From a virus: a stretch of 26,490 nt of DNA. Positions within the stretch are counted from its first letter, which is position 1; the number at the start of each line of letters is the position of its first letter. Positions 13,081 through 23,800 of this stretch are shown in pieces. The notes beneath the pieces are model-generated. The model saw only the letters and a program-made list of their open reading frames with translations, had not been told where the DNA came from and made no database searches. The position numbers and the translations under genes are program-made. The stretch covers positions 1 through 26,490 of IMG/VR virus record IMGVR_UViG_3300028129_000054, one strand, 5' to 3'.

Positions 13081-16000
13081 GCATTATATAAGCAAATGAG
13101 AAGTGTACATTTGAGTTGGCTAAACTTACCCAAGCAGCATTTCTTCTAAAACTAAATCTGTCACTACCAACTTGAACAACATGGCCAGTCACATCATCTA
13201 AAGTTCCTCCTTTTACTATATCACAGTGTCCTCTAACAAGATTGGCACCACCACTTGTTCCTTTAACCGGTAGATATACAATTCTTTGACCGACACCATT
13301 ACCAAACTGTATATTACCATGACACGATATTGTGTTACCTATTCGTTGCCAATGTATATATGAATTATTAACGTTAATAGCAATACCACCAGCCTGTTTA
13401 GCTTTCATCCACCCAGACGCAAAAATACTTCTGGTTGAATCACAGGAAAGTACATTAGGATGATCGACTATACTGTTAATACTTCTAACTTGGAATCCTA
13501 GATCTTGGAAGTCGTCTACACTAGAATAATTTCCATGTCCATAAAACTGTAGTTTAGGTTCATTTGGGTTATTAACGACTCGCCCATCATAATCACCACC
13601 CTGATTAATCCTCATTGCTCCCCAATAACCATCTTTAGCACCAATAACTAAACCACCTTCACCAGCTCCTACTTGCACAGCTCCATTTGTTCCATTATTC
13701 ATGTGCATTATTAAAGTATCATTCTCTTCAACATGCGGGTTAAAATCGTTTGCTCCTAAATGTGGGTAGAATTCTATACCGTTAGAATTGTTTCTATTAT
13801 AAAAAGCTACTGCTCCAGCTGAATCCGCATCGGAATAGCAACTTTTAACCATCATTACATATCTAGATTCATTTCTTCTTTCCTCATCAGTATTACCGAT
13901 GTTAATTATAGATGGCGGCTGATGAATCTTTAAAAATATTTCATCCTTTTTATAATTAGGATTCCATGATGTGCTATTCATAGTAAGAGGCGGTCCTATT
14001 GTTATCTGGGCAGCAGATCTCCTAGTAGCATTTTCCTCGCTAGTAGATGCACCATTAGGTAAGTCATAGTATGGATTATATCCAATTTGAACACCTTTAC
14101 CATATTCAGTTGCGACAAGCTGATTTTGACCACCTGGTGAAAGAGTAACCCAACCAGCTTGCCCTGATGTATTTCCACCATCACCACCAAGAACAGCTGC
14201 ACCACCACCATAATGTCTAGATCCAGACGTAGTTGTCTCTGAGCCATCTGAGCCTTTAAAAACTATTGGTTTATTCTGCCAGTAATTGTTGGTAGTACCA
14301 CCTGCAGTAGTTGATGTCTCCTCTGGCCTGGCCCATATACCAGCCATTTCCTTTCCGGTACATTGCCCAGCAGAATTGGTCTTTGGTGCAATTTCTATCT
14401 TACCATAATTAACTGTGCTCGTAGTACCATTCCTTAGCTTCCCGCTTACGGTTCTACTACCAATCACCATTACGGTACCAGGAAGCTTTCCTTGATACCA
14501 ACTACCACTACTACTTCCCTCATTTTGTTCAGCAAAGGTTAGATTAAGCTGAAATTGCGTATTAGTATTTGACCTTGTAGATCCAGTGAGTGGTGGTTGA
14601 AAGGAAAGCTCATCCCCTGGTACAAATCTCACAACCCCAGTGCTAGGTGAGTTGCCACCCGATATTTGTAATGTATTTCTATTATATGTACCAAGATCAT
14701 CATAAAAAGACAAGAGACTATTACCAGTACTATCTCCACCTGAAAGATGGAGGGCTCTAATACCTCCGCCGTAAGTCGACCCTAATTTTTGTGTATCAGT
14801 CTGATTAGGATATATTGCGTCCCCAGACATTATCCAATTTTGGTTTTGTAATGTATTCTGAGCACCCCATGAGACTAGATAATTATCAGTACCGGTTGAG
14901 CCTTCCAAATTTGAGTTTACAGTATTATAAGATATCTGACCGACTGGTACAACACCCCCATTAAAACCAATTTTAGTTAAAGATTCTCCAGCTGTATATG
15001 CAACTAAACCTGTCGGTGCAGTTGAAATACTACTTAATCCATCAAATATATATGTACTTGCATCAGATTTAAATTCTATTGAAGTTCTACCATCAATTAA
15101 AATTTCATCAGCCCCTAAATAAGCAAGACCATTAAATGCATTAGTTGTAGGAGGGGTAGTCTGCCCTAATTGAAATAATCCAGATTTATTACCTAGAACA
15201 TTAACACTAAATGCTGGAGGTAACGCAGCATTAACTTCATTTATTTCAATTTCATAATCCGCAATATCATATCCACCAGAACCACTACCTATTCCACCAG
15301 TTACATACTTAACACCTCTCCCAGACCTAAAATTCATACCGCGCGGTCCACTGTATAAATTAAATCCAATTGCAGATGATGTGCTGGTTGGTGTAGTTAC
15401 TTTAGGTATGTTTATGTTAAGTACATCATCGGCACCTAAATAAATTTCGGCTAAGTTACCAAGATTATCTTGTTCAAAATTTTCGGGAAGAGCATCACCT
15501 CCCATAAACTTAATAGCCCTAGCAGATGTGTTTTTCTGATGTATGAGCATACTAACTCTTGATGAGTCTAAAGAAGCTGTCATATCATCAGTTAATTCAT
15601 ATGCAGCTGAATAACTATATCCTACTGTTGGGGTTTGTGTAGTAACACCTCCAACTAAAACCATAGCTACACCTTCGTTAGAAGCATTAGCACCAGCACC
15701 ACCTGGCATACCTGAAGGGTATAATGTATTTTTGTTTGCAGGAATTACATTACCAGATCCATCATTACCGATATATAGCCAACCATCAGAGGTTCCTGGG
15801 GTTCCAGTAGGACCTGTTAAATTAACTGGTGTCGTAAACCAAGTAGTTCCATTATATTCCCATACTTGACCATCGCTCTGTAAGTAATAATCACCAGGTA
15901 AGAGTGAAGGTGATACTATAATTGTGTTAGGATTAACCGTCCCATCATACCAATCAGATCCTCTTTCCCCTCTACCACCGATTGGGCCAGGTGTACCTTG

Positions 16001-16123
16001 TGGGCCACTAGGACCTACTGGCCCTCCACCATTTAACAAGAGCTGATCAAAATTAAAATTTATTTTATCAACAGCTTGAGAGATAGTATCAGAGGCTATC
16101 AAATCTTGTATAGTTATTGCCAT
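13076..16123 (-). CDS. Long tail fibre or spike with collagen-like triplets
   Basis: The 1015-residue protein starts with a short helical segment (AITIQDLIASDTISQAVDKI) that may dock it to the baseplate. A Gly-x-y run follows at 34-55 (GPVGPSGPQGTPGPIGGRG), then a small W/Y/G-rich module (58-100) and a second short Gly-x-y run (104-110). Collagen-like runs in phage fibres form trimeric rods. The long middle is Gly/Asn/Ser/Thr-rich beta repeat sequence (about 120-900), typical of fibre shafts. The last ~110 residues (from GWMKAKQAGGIAINVNNSYI) form a distinct domain ending in F-A-Y-I-M-L, a plausible receptor-binding or trimer-tip domain. I see no S74 endosialidase-type catalytic motif. It follows the 1544-residue protein gene with a 7-base gap. 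It is most likely the host-recognition fibre. Confidence 0.75.
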   Translation of the reverse strand: MAITIQDLIASDTISQAVDKINFNFDQLLLNGGGPVGPSGPQGTPGPIGGRGERGSDWYDGTVNPNTIIVSPSLLPGDYYLQSDGQVWEYNGTTWFTTPVNLTGPTGTPGTSDGWLYIGNDGSGNVIPANKNTLYPSGMPGGAGANASNEGVAMVLVGGVTTQTPTVGYSYSAAYELTDDMTASLDSSRVSMLIHQKNTSARAIKFMGGDALPENFEQDNLGNLAEIYLGADDVLNINIPKVTTPTSTSSAIGFNLYSGPRGMNFRSGRGVKYVTGGIGSGSGGYDIADYEIEINEVNAALPPAFSVNVLGNKSGLFQLGQTTPPTTNAFNGLAYLGADEILIDGRTSIEFKSDASTYIFDGLSSISTAPTGLVAYTAGESLTKIGFNGGVVPVGQISYNTVNSNLEGSTGTDNYLVSWGAQNTLQNQNWIMSGDAIYPNQTDTQKLGSTYGGGIRALHLSGGDSTGNSLLSFYDDLGTYNRNTLQISGGNSPSTGVVRFVPGDELSFQPPLTGSTRSNTNTQFQLNLTFAEQNEGSSSGSWYQGKLPGTVMVIGSRTVSGKLRNGTTSTVNYGKIEIAPKTNSAGQCTGKEMAGIWARPEETSTTAGGTTNNYWQNKPIVFKGSDGSETTTSGSRHYGGGAAVLGGDGGNTSGQAGWVTLSPGGQNQLVATEYGKGVQIGYNPYYDLPNGASTSEENATRRSAAQITIGPPLTMNSTSWNPNYKKDEIFLKIHQPPSIINIGNTDEERRNESRYVMMVKSCYSDADSAGAVAFYNRNNSNGIEFYPHLGANDFNPHVEENDTLIMHMNNGTNGAVQVGAGEGGLVIGAKDGYWGAMRINQGGDYDGRVVNNPNEPKLQFYGHGNYSSVDDFQDLGFQVRSINSIVDHPNVLSCDSTRSIFASGWMKAKQAGGIAINVNNSYIHWQRIGNTISCHGNIQFGNGVGQRIVYLPVKGTSGGANLVRGHCDIVKGGTLDDVTGHVVQVGSDRFSFRRNAAWVSLANSNVHFSFAYIML

Positions 16124-16130
16124 TATATTC

Positions 16131-19100
16131 TTATTTTTTAACTATGGTTATACTGAAACCAAAAGACTCAGTAAAACCTTTCCTTTTGTTATATATTAGG
16201 CTTAGATCAAATGGATTAGTATTTAATAATTTTGATCCTATTGCAGTGTTTACTGTTAGGCCAGCCAAAACCTTTTCAGAATTAGTTAATTCGGCTGTTG
16301 AAAAATCCAACAATGAAATTTCTCTAGAAGTTTTAACATAAAAATCTACGTTTTCTATTTTATATAATTGTAAAACATTTTGCCTAATATACCTTAACAC
16401 ATCATCGTCTAACGTTTCAATGTCACCAAAGCTAAACTCAGGTTTTATGTACTTTTTAAACTCTTCTTTAATTGGATCAAACAAAAACTCTTCTAATCTT
16501 TTTTGTATGAACATATAAAATCTAACATTAGTTTCATTTTCTCGCGTAATAAATGTCCCATCAATTAAACTAGGCTGCTTTATAGCACCTTCAGTAAAAG
16601 GAGAATGTATAAATGTTTCTAATTCTATTAGTTGAGGTACCTTTAAATATTTTGAACCAAAGAACGACTTCTTTTCAGTCATTGCCCTAGTACCTATAAT
16701 AGATTCAATCTTAGACTTATCAATACTTTTTCTAAAATAAGAAGGTTCCCAATTAGACGAAAACGCGTAAAAGTCCCTACTTGCAATACCTACCTCATTA
16801 ATAAGAGGGTATAAACTTAAGAATGCACTTTCTGTGGAAAGTTCAAGTATAGTAGATGGATCTTCTTCATTTACTTTATGATAAAATAAATTCTTTATTT
16901 GTCCAAAGTTTTCATAATCACTACTATTAAATTGAGTATTCTCATATCTACATAATTCTTTAACCTTTATCTTATATAGTTCATCATTAATAGAACCGCC
17001 AGTTATTCCAGTTCCACCTGTCACACTATCAAAATCAATATTTAAATATGGATCTCTAAAAAATATAACATCAAGGGCCGTTGGTTGATAATAACCAGCA
17101 TGCCTACCTATAGGAGTTATTCTTGGTTTAGTTTGCAAAGACAAGTCATATCCAATAATATCAGTTAAGTTAAATGCAGTTGGTTTTGCAGGGTCAGGTA
17201 ATACACCTATATACACAGATTTTAATATATCTGCCTGGGCTCTTAATTCTATTGAAAACGTTTGACCTAGATTGCCATCTTTATCTAAAACCCTATTCCC
17301 ATCCTTATCTATAGTTTCATAAATTATTGTTGGATTACCTTGATTAATATTTTTAAATAATGTAGCAAAACCAACATCAGAAAGCCTGGATGAATAAGTG
17401 TTAAAGCCACCACCAATAGTAATATAATCTGCAGTTAACAGTGAAAACGGAGATGGGTTAGGTCCACCTGGAATAAAAGTCAACCCGTTTTCCGTAATCC
17501 TAGTTGCAAAGAATTCGGTATCACTAACAATTCTTACTATTCCACCAATTTGGTATACATCAGACCCTATAGTAAATTCAATTCTGTTAAACTGCCCGTT
17601 TGCCCCTCTCGTTAGATCTCTTAAAAACCTTGTAGGAATTCCATTTACGTCTGGTTGCCCTTGAAAAAGATAAGCGCCAACTGTGCTATTCCATGACACA
17701 TTAGCTAAATTTATTGCCCCTTGGACTTCACCGGCTTCAAACATAAAAGTATTATCAATAGGGTTAATTTCAGGTTCACACTCATTAGGCGGTAACTGTG
17801 TTTTGTAATCACTTCCAAATGAATATAAGGTTGTACGATCAATACTCTGGTCACCAGGGCCATTTATACAATCATTGCTTAAATCTAAAAAGATTAACAT
17901 TACTACGGTTCTCCACTTATCATTTTTTATAAACTTAACCTCTACTTCAGGTTTATCTGGTGCATTAGGAACAAGCATAACTGAAAATCTATAATCATTA
18001 AACCTACCGTCATTAACATACTTAATTGACCTAGCATTAAAATTAGGCTTTTCAAAAGCATCTGCTTTAGGTTTAGCAATTACTCTAACTCCTCTCAAAA
18101 ACGCCTCAGCAAAATTCTTTTCATCGCCTCCACTAAATCTACCATATCTAAGTTGTCTATCAACTAAATTAATAGTACCACCTGTCGTAAACTTATCCAC
18201 TATAAAATAATCATTAAAATAATCTTTATCTACTCTTTGGAATGTTCCTGGTGTATACACAGCCCCAGTAAAAGGATTTTCTTCAATGGTATCAGTTGGT
18301 GCATTATCAATATAACTCCATGAACTCTTAATTGCTTCATTATTAAAGTAATAAGGAAATTCACATAAGTAATACCACTCATGTGAAAAGCCCAGTGGCT
18401 CTTGCCCAATTGAATACTTGGAAGGCGCAAAGTTATTTTGACTAAACGCTTCACTTAAGTTTAATCCATAAGGTAAATTCCTAACATTTTTACCATCATT
18501 AACCCAAGACCATTTATTTATATAAGGTATGACTCTAGATGCTACAGCCTGTTGCTTTAAATAGTTTTCTTCTAGTCTATCATATTCTGATTCTATTATA
18601 GAGTCAAAACTTTCATCAGGGTCTGCTGATCTTAATAAACCAATTAATCTAGTAAATCCACCATCCCTATAAAATTCTCTAACCTCAGGGTTAGCACTTA
18701 TACCCGTAAAACTACCACTCGCATCGGTTTGGTTATATTGATCTTCTTCATATTCCAGTTCTCCCATTTGACTGTATAGCTTACTATAAAAGTCATAATC
18801 AAAATCCTTTATTGGAAAAATTGAAAATCTACCAAACGAAGGTCTATAATCAGAATATAATGCAACTTGACCAGTCCTAGTAACATTTATTTGATTATCA
18901 TCTAATGTAATTATCGCATATTCATTTACACCTGTATAGCCTAACACTGTACCGTTTTGGTTTGTTATAGGTTCATCTAAATAAGGAACCCAGTCGCCAA
19001 TTTCAGCAAAACCGTTTTTTGATTGAACCCAATTACCTTTTTTAAATCTTTCTTGGTCGCCATTATTAACTTTTAATAAAGAATTATTAACATCATTTCC

Positions 19101-20765
19101 ACCAACAAAATGTTTACCTGGTTCTATGATAGAAGTAATAGGGTATGAAGTAATATTATTAACCATAAGTGGATATTGTGCATAATCTATAACAAAATTT
19201 AATCTGTTAAATCTGCTACCAGAAAACCTAGACTGCACATATACAGTATCATTATTATGAGTAGCTTCAAAAAATCTTTTTTCTAATGAAATTCCATTAT
19301 TGATAGCTCCTTCTATTGATTTAGCAATTTCTTCAGGTGTACCATTAGGATTAAAAAATTGTGACTTATGATTGCCAGGTATAGGTACTGTTGCAGTAGA
19401 TGCAGCAACTTCCCCTACTAAATCTAAACCATCATAAAATGTAATTTTAAACCCATCAGTCAATTCCTCTAAGATTTTAAAATAACTTATAGCTTTACCT
19501 TTTCTTGAAATTATAGATGCATCAGCAAAAGTATCAGGTTGTTTATATCCTGCTATAGTTGAAATATCCATTATAGTATCAAATAACCTAATTTGATTTT
19601 CTCCCCAAACAGATCCTTTTTTAACAGTATGAAACTGTTCATTCTTATCCTTAATATAAAATATAGATTCAACCTCATTAACTCTTTGTGGTGTAGGTAA
19701 ACCTGTTATTGTAGTTGTTTTAGCAGGATCTAAATATATTAATAAACCATTTTCATTAGTCATCTCAAACGGAGTATTAAGTTCTTCAGAAACTTGTGTA
19801 ATTGTTTTTATTTTTGGTAGTTGTGTCTTTTCGGTATTCTTATAAAAACCTTCTCCAGAAATATCAAACAACCCCTCCTCTACTTCATTTACATATAAAC
19901 CGAAATACCTATTTAATGAATAATCCTTTGCATTAGTATCAGAAAACAAAAATTCCATATTTATTAAATTTGCTAAAAGAATATTATTACGCTGAAACCC
20001 TTCAGTAAAAAAATGCTCGTTTTGGATTATGGTAGCATCATTAACCACCAGATCATCATACGAGAAACTACCAGAAGAAGTAAACCCTCCTCTATTATAA
20101 TTTATGCCGTTCCATTGTATAGGCTCATCTTGCCTCCAGCTAACATTAAGGGGTGTTGTTGGAAACGAATCTTGGTTTCTATAATTTCTAATATAAGATC
20201 CTAATAAGCTATTAGAAGACAGGTCAAATGTTTTAATTGCCGTACAGTTCTCTAAGACATTCTTAGTAAATGCAATAGATGTTTGTGCATCTGCGCTATT
20301 AACATTCTGTAAACTTTGGTTTATGTTATTTACTGCTGCTGGGTTATCTATTCTAAATATAACAAACTTGTTAGGTATTTGTTCATTTAGCCAAAGTGGA
20401 GATAGCATACCTAAGTTTTCAGAATATGCTTCAGATGCTACTGATCTAGTACCAGCTGAGTAAAACATTTCATACTGATTTTGATACTGTGACAAAACAG
20501 AAACATCTTGATATTCCTGAAATACTTCATATGCTAAATCTGTTGGGAATTTACCAAGCTGAAAGAACTTAAATACATCAGTATCATAAGTTTCTTTACC
20601 ACTTAACTTAAATGCTTTAAATGTAGATGTTGCCAGTTGAGTATTAGCACTAAAAGATTCTAGATATAAATCTTCACCATTACTAACTAATTTAACATTA
20701 CCTGTTAATTTAGGATTAGTTCTAATTATACTATAAGACGCTTTATCAAAAAGTTTTTCAGCCAT
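16131..20765 (-). CDS. Giant baseplate-type structural protein (1544 residues)
   Basis: This is the largest protein in the window. It has no enzyme motif, membrane segment or coiled coil that I can see, and is rich in Asn, Phe, Tyr and Asp with many short beta-strand patterns. The N-terminal ~150 residues (MAEKLFDKASYSIIRTNPKL, later LSPLWLNEQIPNKFVIFRID) look like a conserved docking domain. The C-terminal ~170 residues are more helical (from IELETFIHSPFTEGAIKQ through RLEEFLFDPIKEEFKKYI), suggesting an assembly interface. Position between another giant protein and the fibre gene suggests a baseplate wedge or peripheral component, in the role that gp6, gp7 and gp10 share in T4. I cannot align it to a particular T4 protein. 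Confidence 0.65.
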   Translation of the reverse strand: MAEKLFDKASYSIIRTNPKLTGNVKLVSNGEDLYLESFSANTQLATSTFKAFKLSGKETYDTDVFKFFQLGKFPTDLAYEVFQEYQDVSVLSQYQNQYEMFYSAGTRSVASEAYSENLGMLSPLWLNEQIPNKFVIFRIDNPAAVNNINQSLQNVNSADAQTSIAFTKNVLENCTAIKTFDLSSNSLLGSYIRNYRNQDSFPTTPLNVSWRQDEPIQWNGINYNRGGFTSSGSFSYDDLVVNDATIIQNEHFFTEGFQRNNILLANLINMEFLFSDTNAKDYSLNRYFGLYVNEVEEGLFDISGEGFYKNTEKTQLPKIKTITQVSEELNTPFEMTNENGLLIYLDPAKTTTITGLPTPQRVNEVESIFYIKDKNEQFHTVKKGSVWGENQIRLFDTIMDISTIAGYKQPDTFADASIISRKGKAISYFKILEELTDGFKITFYDGLDLVGEVAASTATVPIPGNHKSQFFNPNGTPEEIAKSIEGAINNGISLEKRFFEATHNNDTVYVQSRFSGSRFNRLNFVIDYAQYPLMVNNITSYPITSIIEPGKHFVGGNDVNNSLLKVNNGDQERFKKGNWVQSKNGFAEIGDWVPYLDEPITNQNGTVLGYTGVNEYAIITLDDNQINVTRTGQVALYSDYRPSFGRFSIFPIKDFDYDFYSKLYSQMGELEYEEDQYNQTDASGSFTGISANPEVREFYRDGGFTRLIGLLRSADPDESFDSIIESEYDRLEENYLKQQAVASRVIPYINKWSWVNDGKNVRNLPYGLNLSEAFSQNNFAPSKYSIGQEPLGFSHEWYYLCEFPYYFNNEAIKSSWSYIDNAPTDTIEENPFTGAVYTPGTFQRVDKDYFNDYFIVDKFTTGGTINLVDRQLRYGRFSGGDEKNFAEAFLRGVRVIAKPKADAFEKPNFNARSIKYVNDGRFNDYRFSVMLVPNAPDKPEVEVKFIKNDKWRTVVMLIFLDLSNDCINGPGDQSIDRTTLYSFGSDYKTQLPPNECEPEINPIDNTFMFEAGEVQGAINLANVSWNSTVGAYLFQGQPDVNGIPTRFLRDLTRGANGQFNRIEFTIGSDVYQIGGIVRIVSDTEFFATRITENGLTFIPGGPNPSPFSLLTADYITIGGGFNTYSSRLSDVGFATLFKNINQGNPTIIYETIDKDGNRVLDKDGNLGQTFSIELRAQADILKSVYIGVLPDPAKPTAFNLTDIIGYDLSLQTKPRITPIGRHAGYYQPTALDVIFFRDPYLNIDFDSVTGGTGITGGSINDELYKIKVKELCRYENTQFNSSDYENFGQIKNLFYHKVNEEDPSTILELSTESAFLSLYPLINEVGIASRDFYAFSSNWEPSYFRKSIDKSKIESIIGTRAMTEKKSFFGSKYLKVPQLIELETFIHSPFTEGAIKQPSLIDGTFITRENETNVRFYMFIQKRLEEFLFDPIKEEFKKYIKPEFSFGDIETLDDDVLRYIRQNVLQLYKIENVDFYVKTSREISLLDFSTAELTNSEKVLAGLTVNTAIGSKLLNTNPFDLSLIYNKRKGFTESFGFSITIVKK

Positions 20766-20819
20766 TTAATTTTCACTTTTTTTATTTATTCACCATGAAG
20801 GTTGTGAAAATTTAAATGC
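20766..20819 (-). promoter_or_regulatory. Intergenic stem that could cover the ribosome-binding region of the 1544-residue protein gene
   Basis: A perfect 9-base inverted repeat (AATTTTCAC 20768-20776, GTGAAAATT 20804-20812) spans the gap between the two giant genes. On the minus strand the 3' arm GTGAAAATT ends two bases before the ATG, so pairing would hide the ribosome landing site. The loop holds AATAAATA (20783-20790), a late-promoter-like octamer 17 bases before the ATG. If transcription starts there, the 5' arm is absent and the site is open. Confidence 0.4.
20783..20790 (-). promoter_or_regulatory. Late-promoter-like AATAAATA before the 1544-residue protein gene
   Basis: AATAAATA on the minus strand lies 17 bases before the ATG. 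It matches the NATAAATA late-promoter pattern that I recall for T4-like cyanophages. It also lies in the loop of the intergenic inverted repeat. Confidence 0.35.
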
Positions 20820-23800
20820 TTAAATATTAGCATCAACACTAACAAAACCTCGATCAACTCCACCAGATCCACGGGAGTTGACTCCACCTGTTCTAACAAT
20901 TTCATTTACTCTTGTAGCAGTAACTGATGGACTTAATTTAGTTAATACCTTTTCTAGGTCGTTTAGACCTTTTGTAACTGTTTGTGTAGGGAATACATCA
21001 ATATTAAGATTATCAGATCTATATTTAGAAAATACCTCAATGTCATATTGATATACATCTGTGTTATTAGGAAATATATCAAATCCTACTTTCTTAGCAT
21101 ACGTGACGTTTACTGTTGCACCAGACGAATCACCTCCAATATTACCTAGCCCACCAGCGGCACCAGAACCAGTACCGAAATAATCAGTCATTCTATATTG
21201 AAACACCAAAGGTATATTTATAGAATTCTGTTGCCCAAACTGTATTATTCTTTGTGACTGTATAGAATCTCCACTAACTTGAATATTTTGGTGATCATCA
21301 GAAGACATAAATAAATATGAACCGCAAGTCTGTTCACCTAATAAGTATTGGTCAAAATTTTCAAAGGAAGTTTTAGTATTTCTGCTATAACCTTTACCAC
21401 CATTAACAGACTGCAATTCTACTAAAGTAGTATTATATAATGACGGGCTAGCTTGAATCGTTTGACCAGTAGAGGTAAAGGCTGCACCACTTAGTAACCC
21501 TGTTGTTCCTAGTGCTTGTAGATCATTAATATTTTCATTTAAATAAATTGCTTGCTGTTTACCTTTATCTTGATCCGATTGTAAAGGTATAAATCTAGAA
21601 TGTCTAAATAAAACATCCGCAGTACCATTTCCACTATTAGTACAATCAACCCCACCCGTTGCATCAAGTGGTAATGTTACTGTATCACCAGTAGTATTCT
21701 CATATGCCTTTTTGTATGTAGCATAACTAGTTAAATATGGGTGAGATGTATGAAGTTCTAATGTATTAGGATCCCCTAGTGGATATCCTGTAGCTGTAGT
21801 AGGTGCACCAGCATTATCGAAACCTCCACCCCAAATAAATTCACCAGATACAACCGCCCCAGTATCACTTGTTCTACCATAAAAATTTTCTATACTATCT
21901 AAGTTAAAAGTGTAAAAATCATCATTAGGTCTTTGGTAGTTATAAAAATTACCTTCATTTGATACATCACTAAATCTACTATAAATAAATTGGTTTTTGT
22001 TTTGTGAAGATTGAAATGGCGGAGTTGATACAGTTTGACCATAAGGCCATGAAGAATCAACTGTTGGATTTGTTAAAAGCTCTGGCGTTAAGTCGTATTT
22101 TCTAATTGTATTATAATCAGTATCATCTGATGAATATGTAGCTCTACTGTTTGATTGATTAGCCGCGCTATTATCTAGCCATGAATATGTTGCAGGTAAT
22201 ATGGTATTACCAGAAGTAACATCCACCACCGTATAACCAGGATTTTCTGATTGTTTAACCATTCTCCCTCTGTTACCAGCAATCCTAGAAACTATTCTTA
22301 ATCCTGTTTGTTCGTTGTTAGCTAAATTAATAAAGAATGTTTTTGATATAATTGCACCTCTAGGATCATCAAGATTAGATACTTCTTGTGAATAAAAACC
22401 AGCAAATATTTTAGTTACCGAATTTCTTTTTAGGTTAGTAACATTTCCTTGATCATCAATTAAAGTAACCACCAAGTTCCCTTTTGCATTTGCTAGTATT
22501 TCTGAAAACAAATCTAATTGATTTTGCATCTCAGTTAATTTAGTAAACAAATCAATTGGGGTTTGGTTCTCTGATAAAAACCCTGATGCTATTACTGGTG
22601 ATGAATGAGCAAAATAAGTTTCATTTGCAGTAAACGAACTACTTAAATGTTCATCTATTCCTTTAGCACCTAAATCTTGCTCTAATGCAACCTTTGCTCT
22701 ATCTTGTTGATTTTGATTAATAATTGATTCTACCGCGTTATCAGAACTAAGATCAGCAGGGAATCCAATTATAACTGGAGTTGACCAATCACTCTCTAAT
22801 GGATTCGATGGCCATCCTGCCTCAGAGACAGATTTAACTTGTATTTCTACTTGTTCACCTTTTCTAATAGGTATGTCTAGTTGATTAATATTTACAGCTT
22901 CTGCATTATCAGCATTTATATCAACCCATTGATAAGTACCATTGATAGGATTCTTTTCTCTAGGTCTTAAGGTACTATCTACAATATTATAATTAGAAAA
23001 TGCACCTTGGCTCTTGCCTGATCCATCAACAAAAGTAAATTGGTCTACCGGGTTAGCGGCACCATCACTAGACAAATAGCGATATCTTGTTTTAAATTTA
23101 ACGACTGCTTGTGGGCCAGTTGCTGGTGTGGATCTTTCCTCAGGCATTGCCCAAAAACCTCTTACCCTATATTTAGGTGATATACTAGCAACAGAATTAT
23201 CTTGTCCTTTTGCATCTATTTCTTTAACTACAGATGCATATAATTCGGCCTGTGAAGATCTCTCTGTTATTAAACCTTGTGCAGCATTTTTATCAGCATC
23301 TCGCTCAACATTAGTTGAATAGTTGGTAGTTTGTATTTTTGCTCTACTCTGTACTATAGCGCCATCTAATTCTTTTAATGTAGCTTCAATTGTATTTTTT
23401 TGATTACTTAAATCGGTAAGTTCTATAATAGCCGGAGAATTACTAACCTGCCCATTTATTAACTTGACGCCAAAGTCACTTGCGTCTAATGTAGGCGGAT
23501 TAGGTTTAGCACCTTCTCTTGTTGTAGGTATCTTATCGTTTGCAAAAGAAAGAAGCATAGATCCAAAATCTATTGCACTCTGTTGGTAAAATTCTGATAA
23601 TGTCTGTTCTACTCCACCTGAATTGATAGTGGTTAAAGTGTTCGTGTAAAATGCACTACCTGGTGACCAGTTCACTGAAGGTATTTTTGATTCTGGGTCA
23701 ATAGGTTTTACAAAAGTAACACACCTTTCATTAAATCCAACGGTTACATCAACTTGTATATTGTCTTCTAATGCTGAGGATATTTTTAATATGTCCGAAC

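Noticed and set aside
14002-14247. Second minus-strand frame inside the fibre gene
   Set aside because: It lies wholly within the 1015-residue gene in another frame and has no start signal or recognisable motif.
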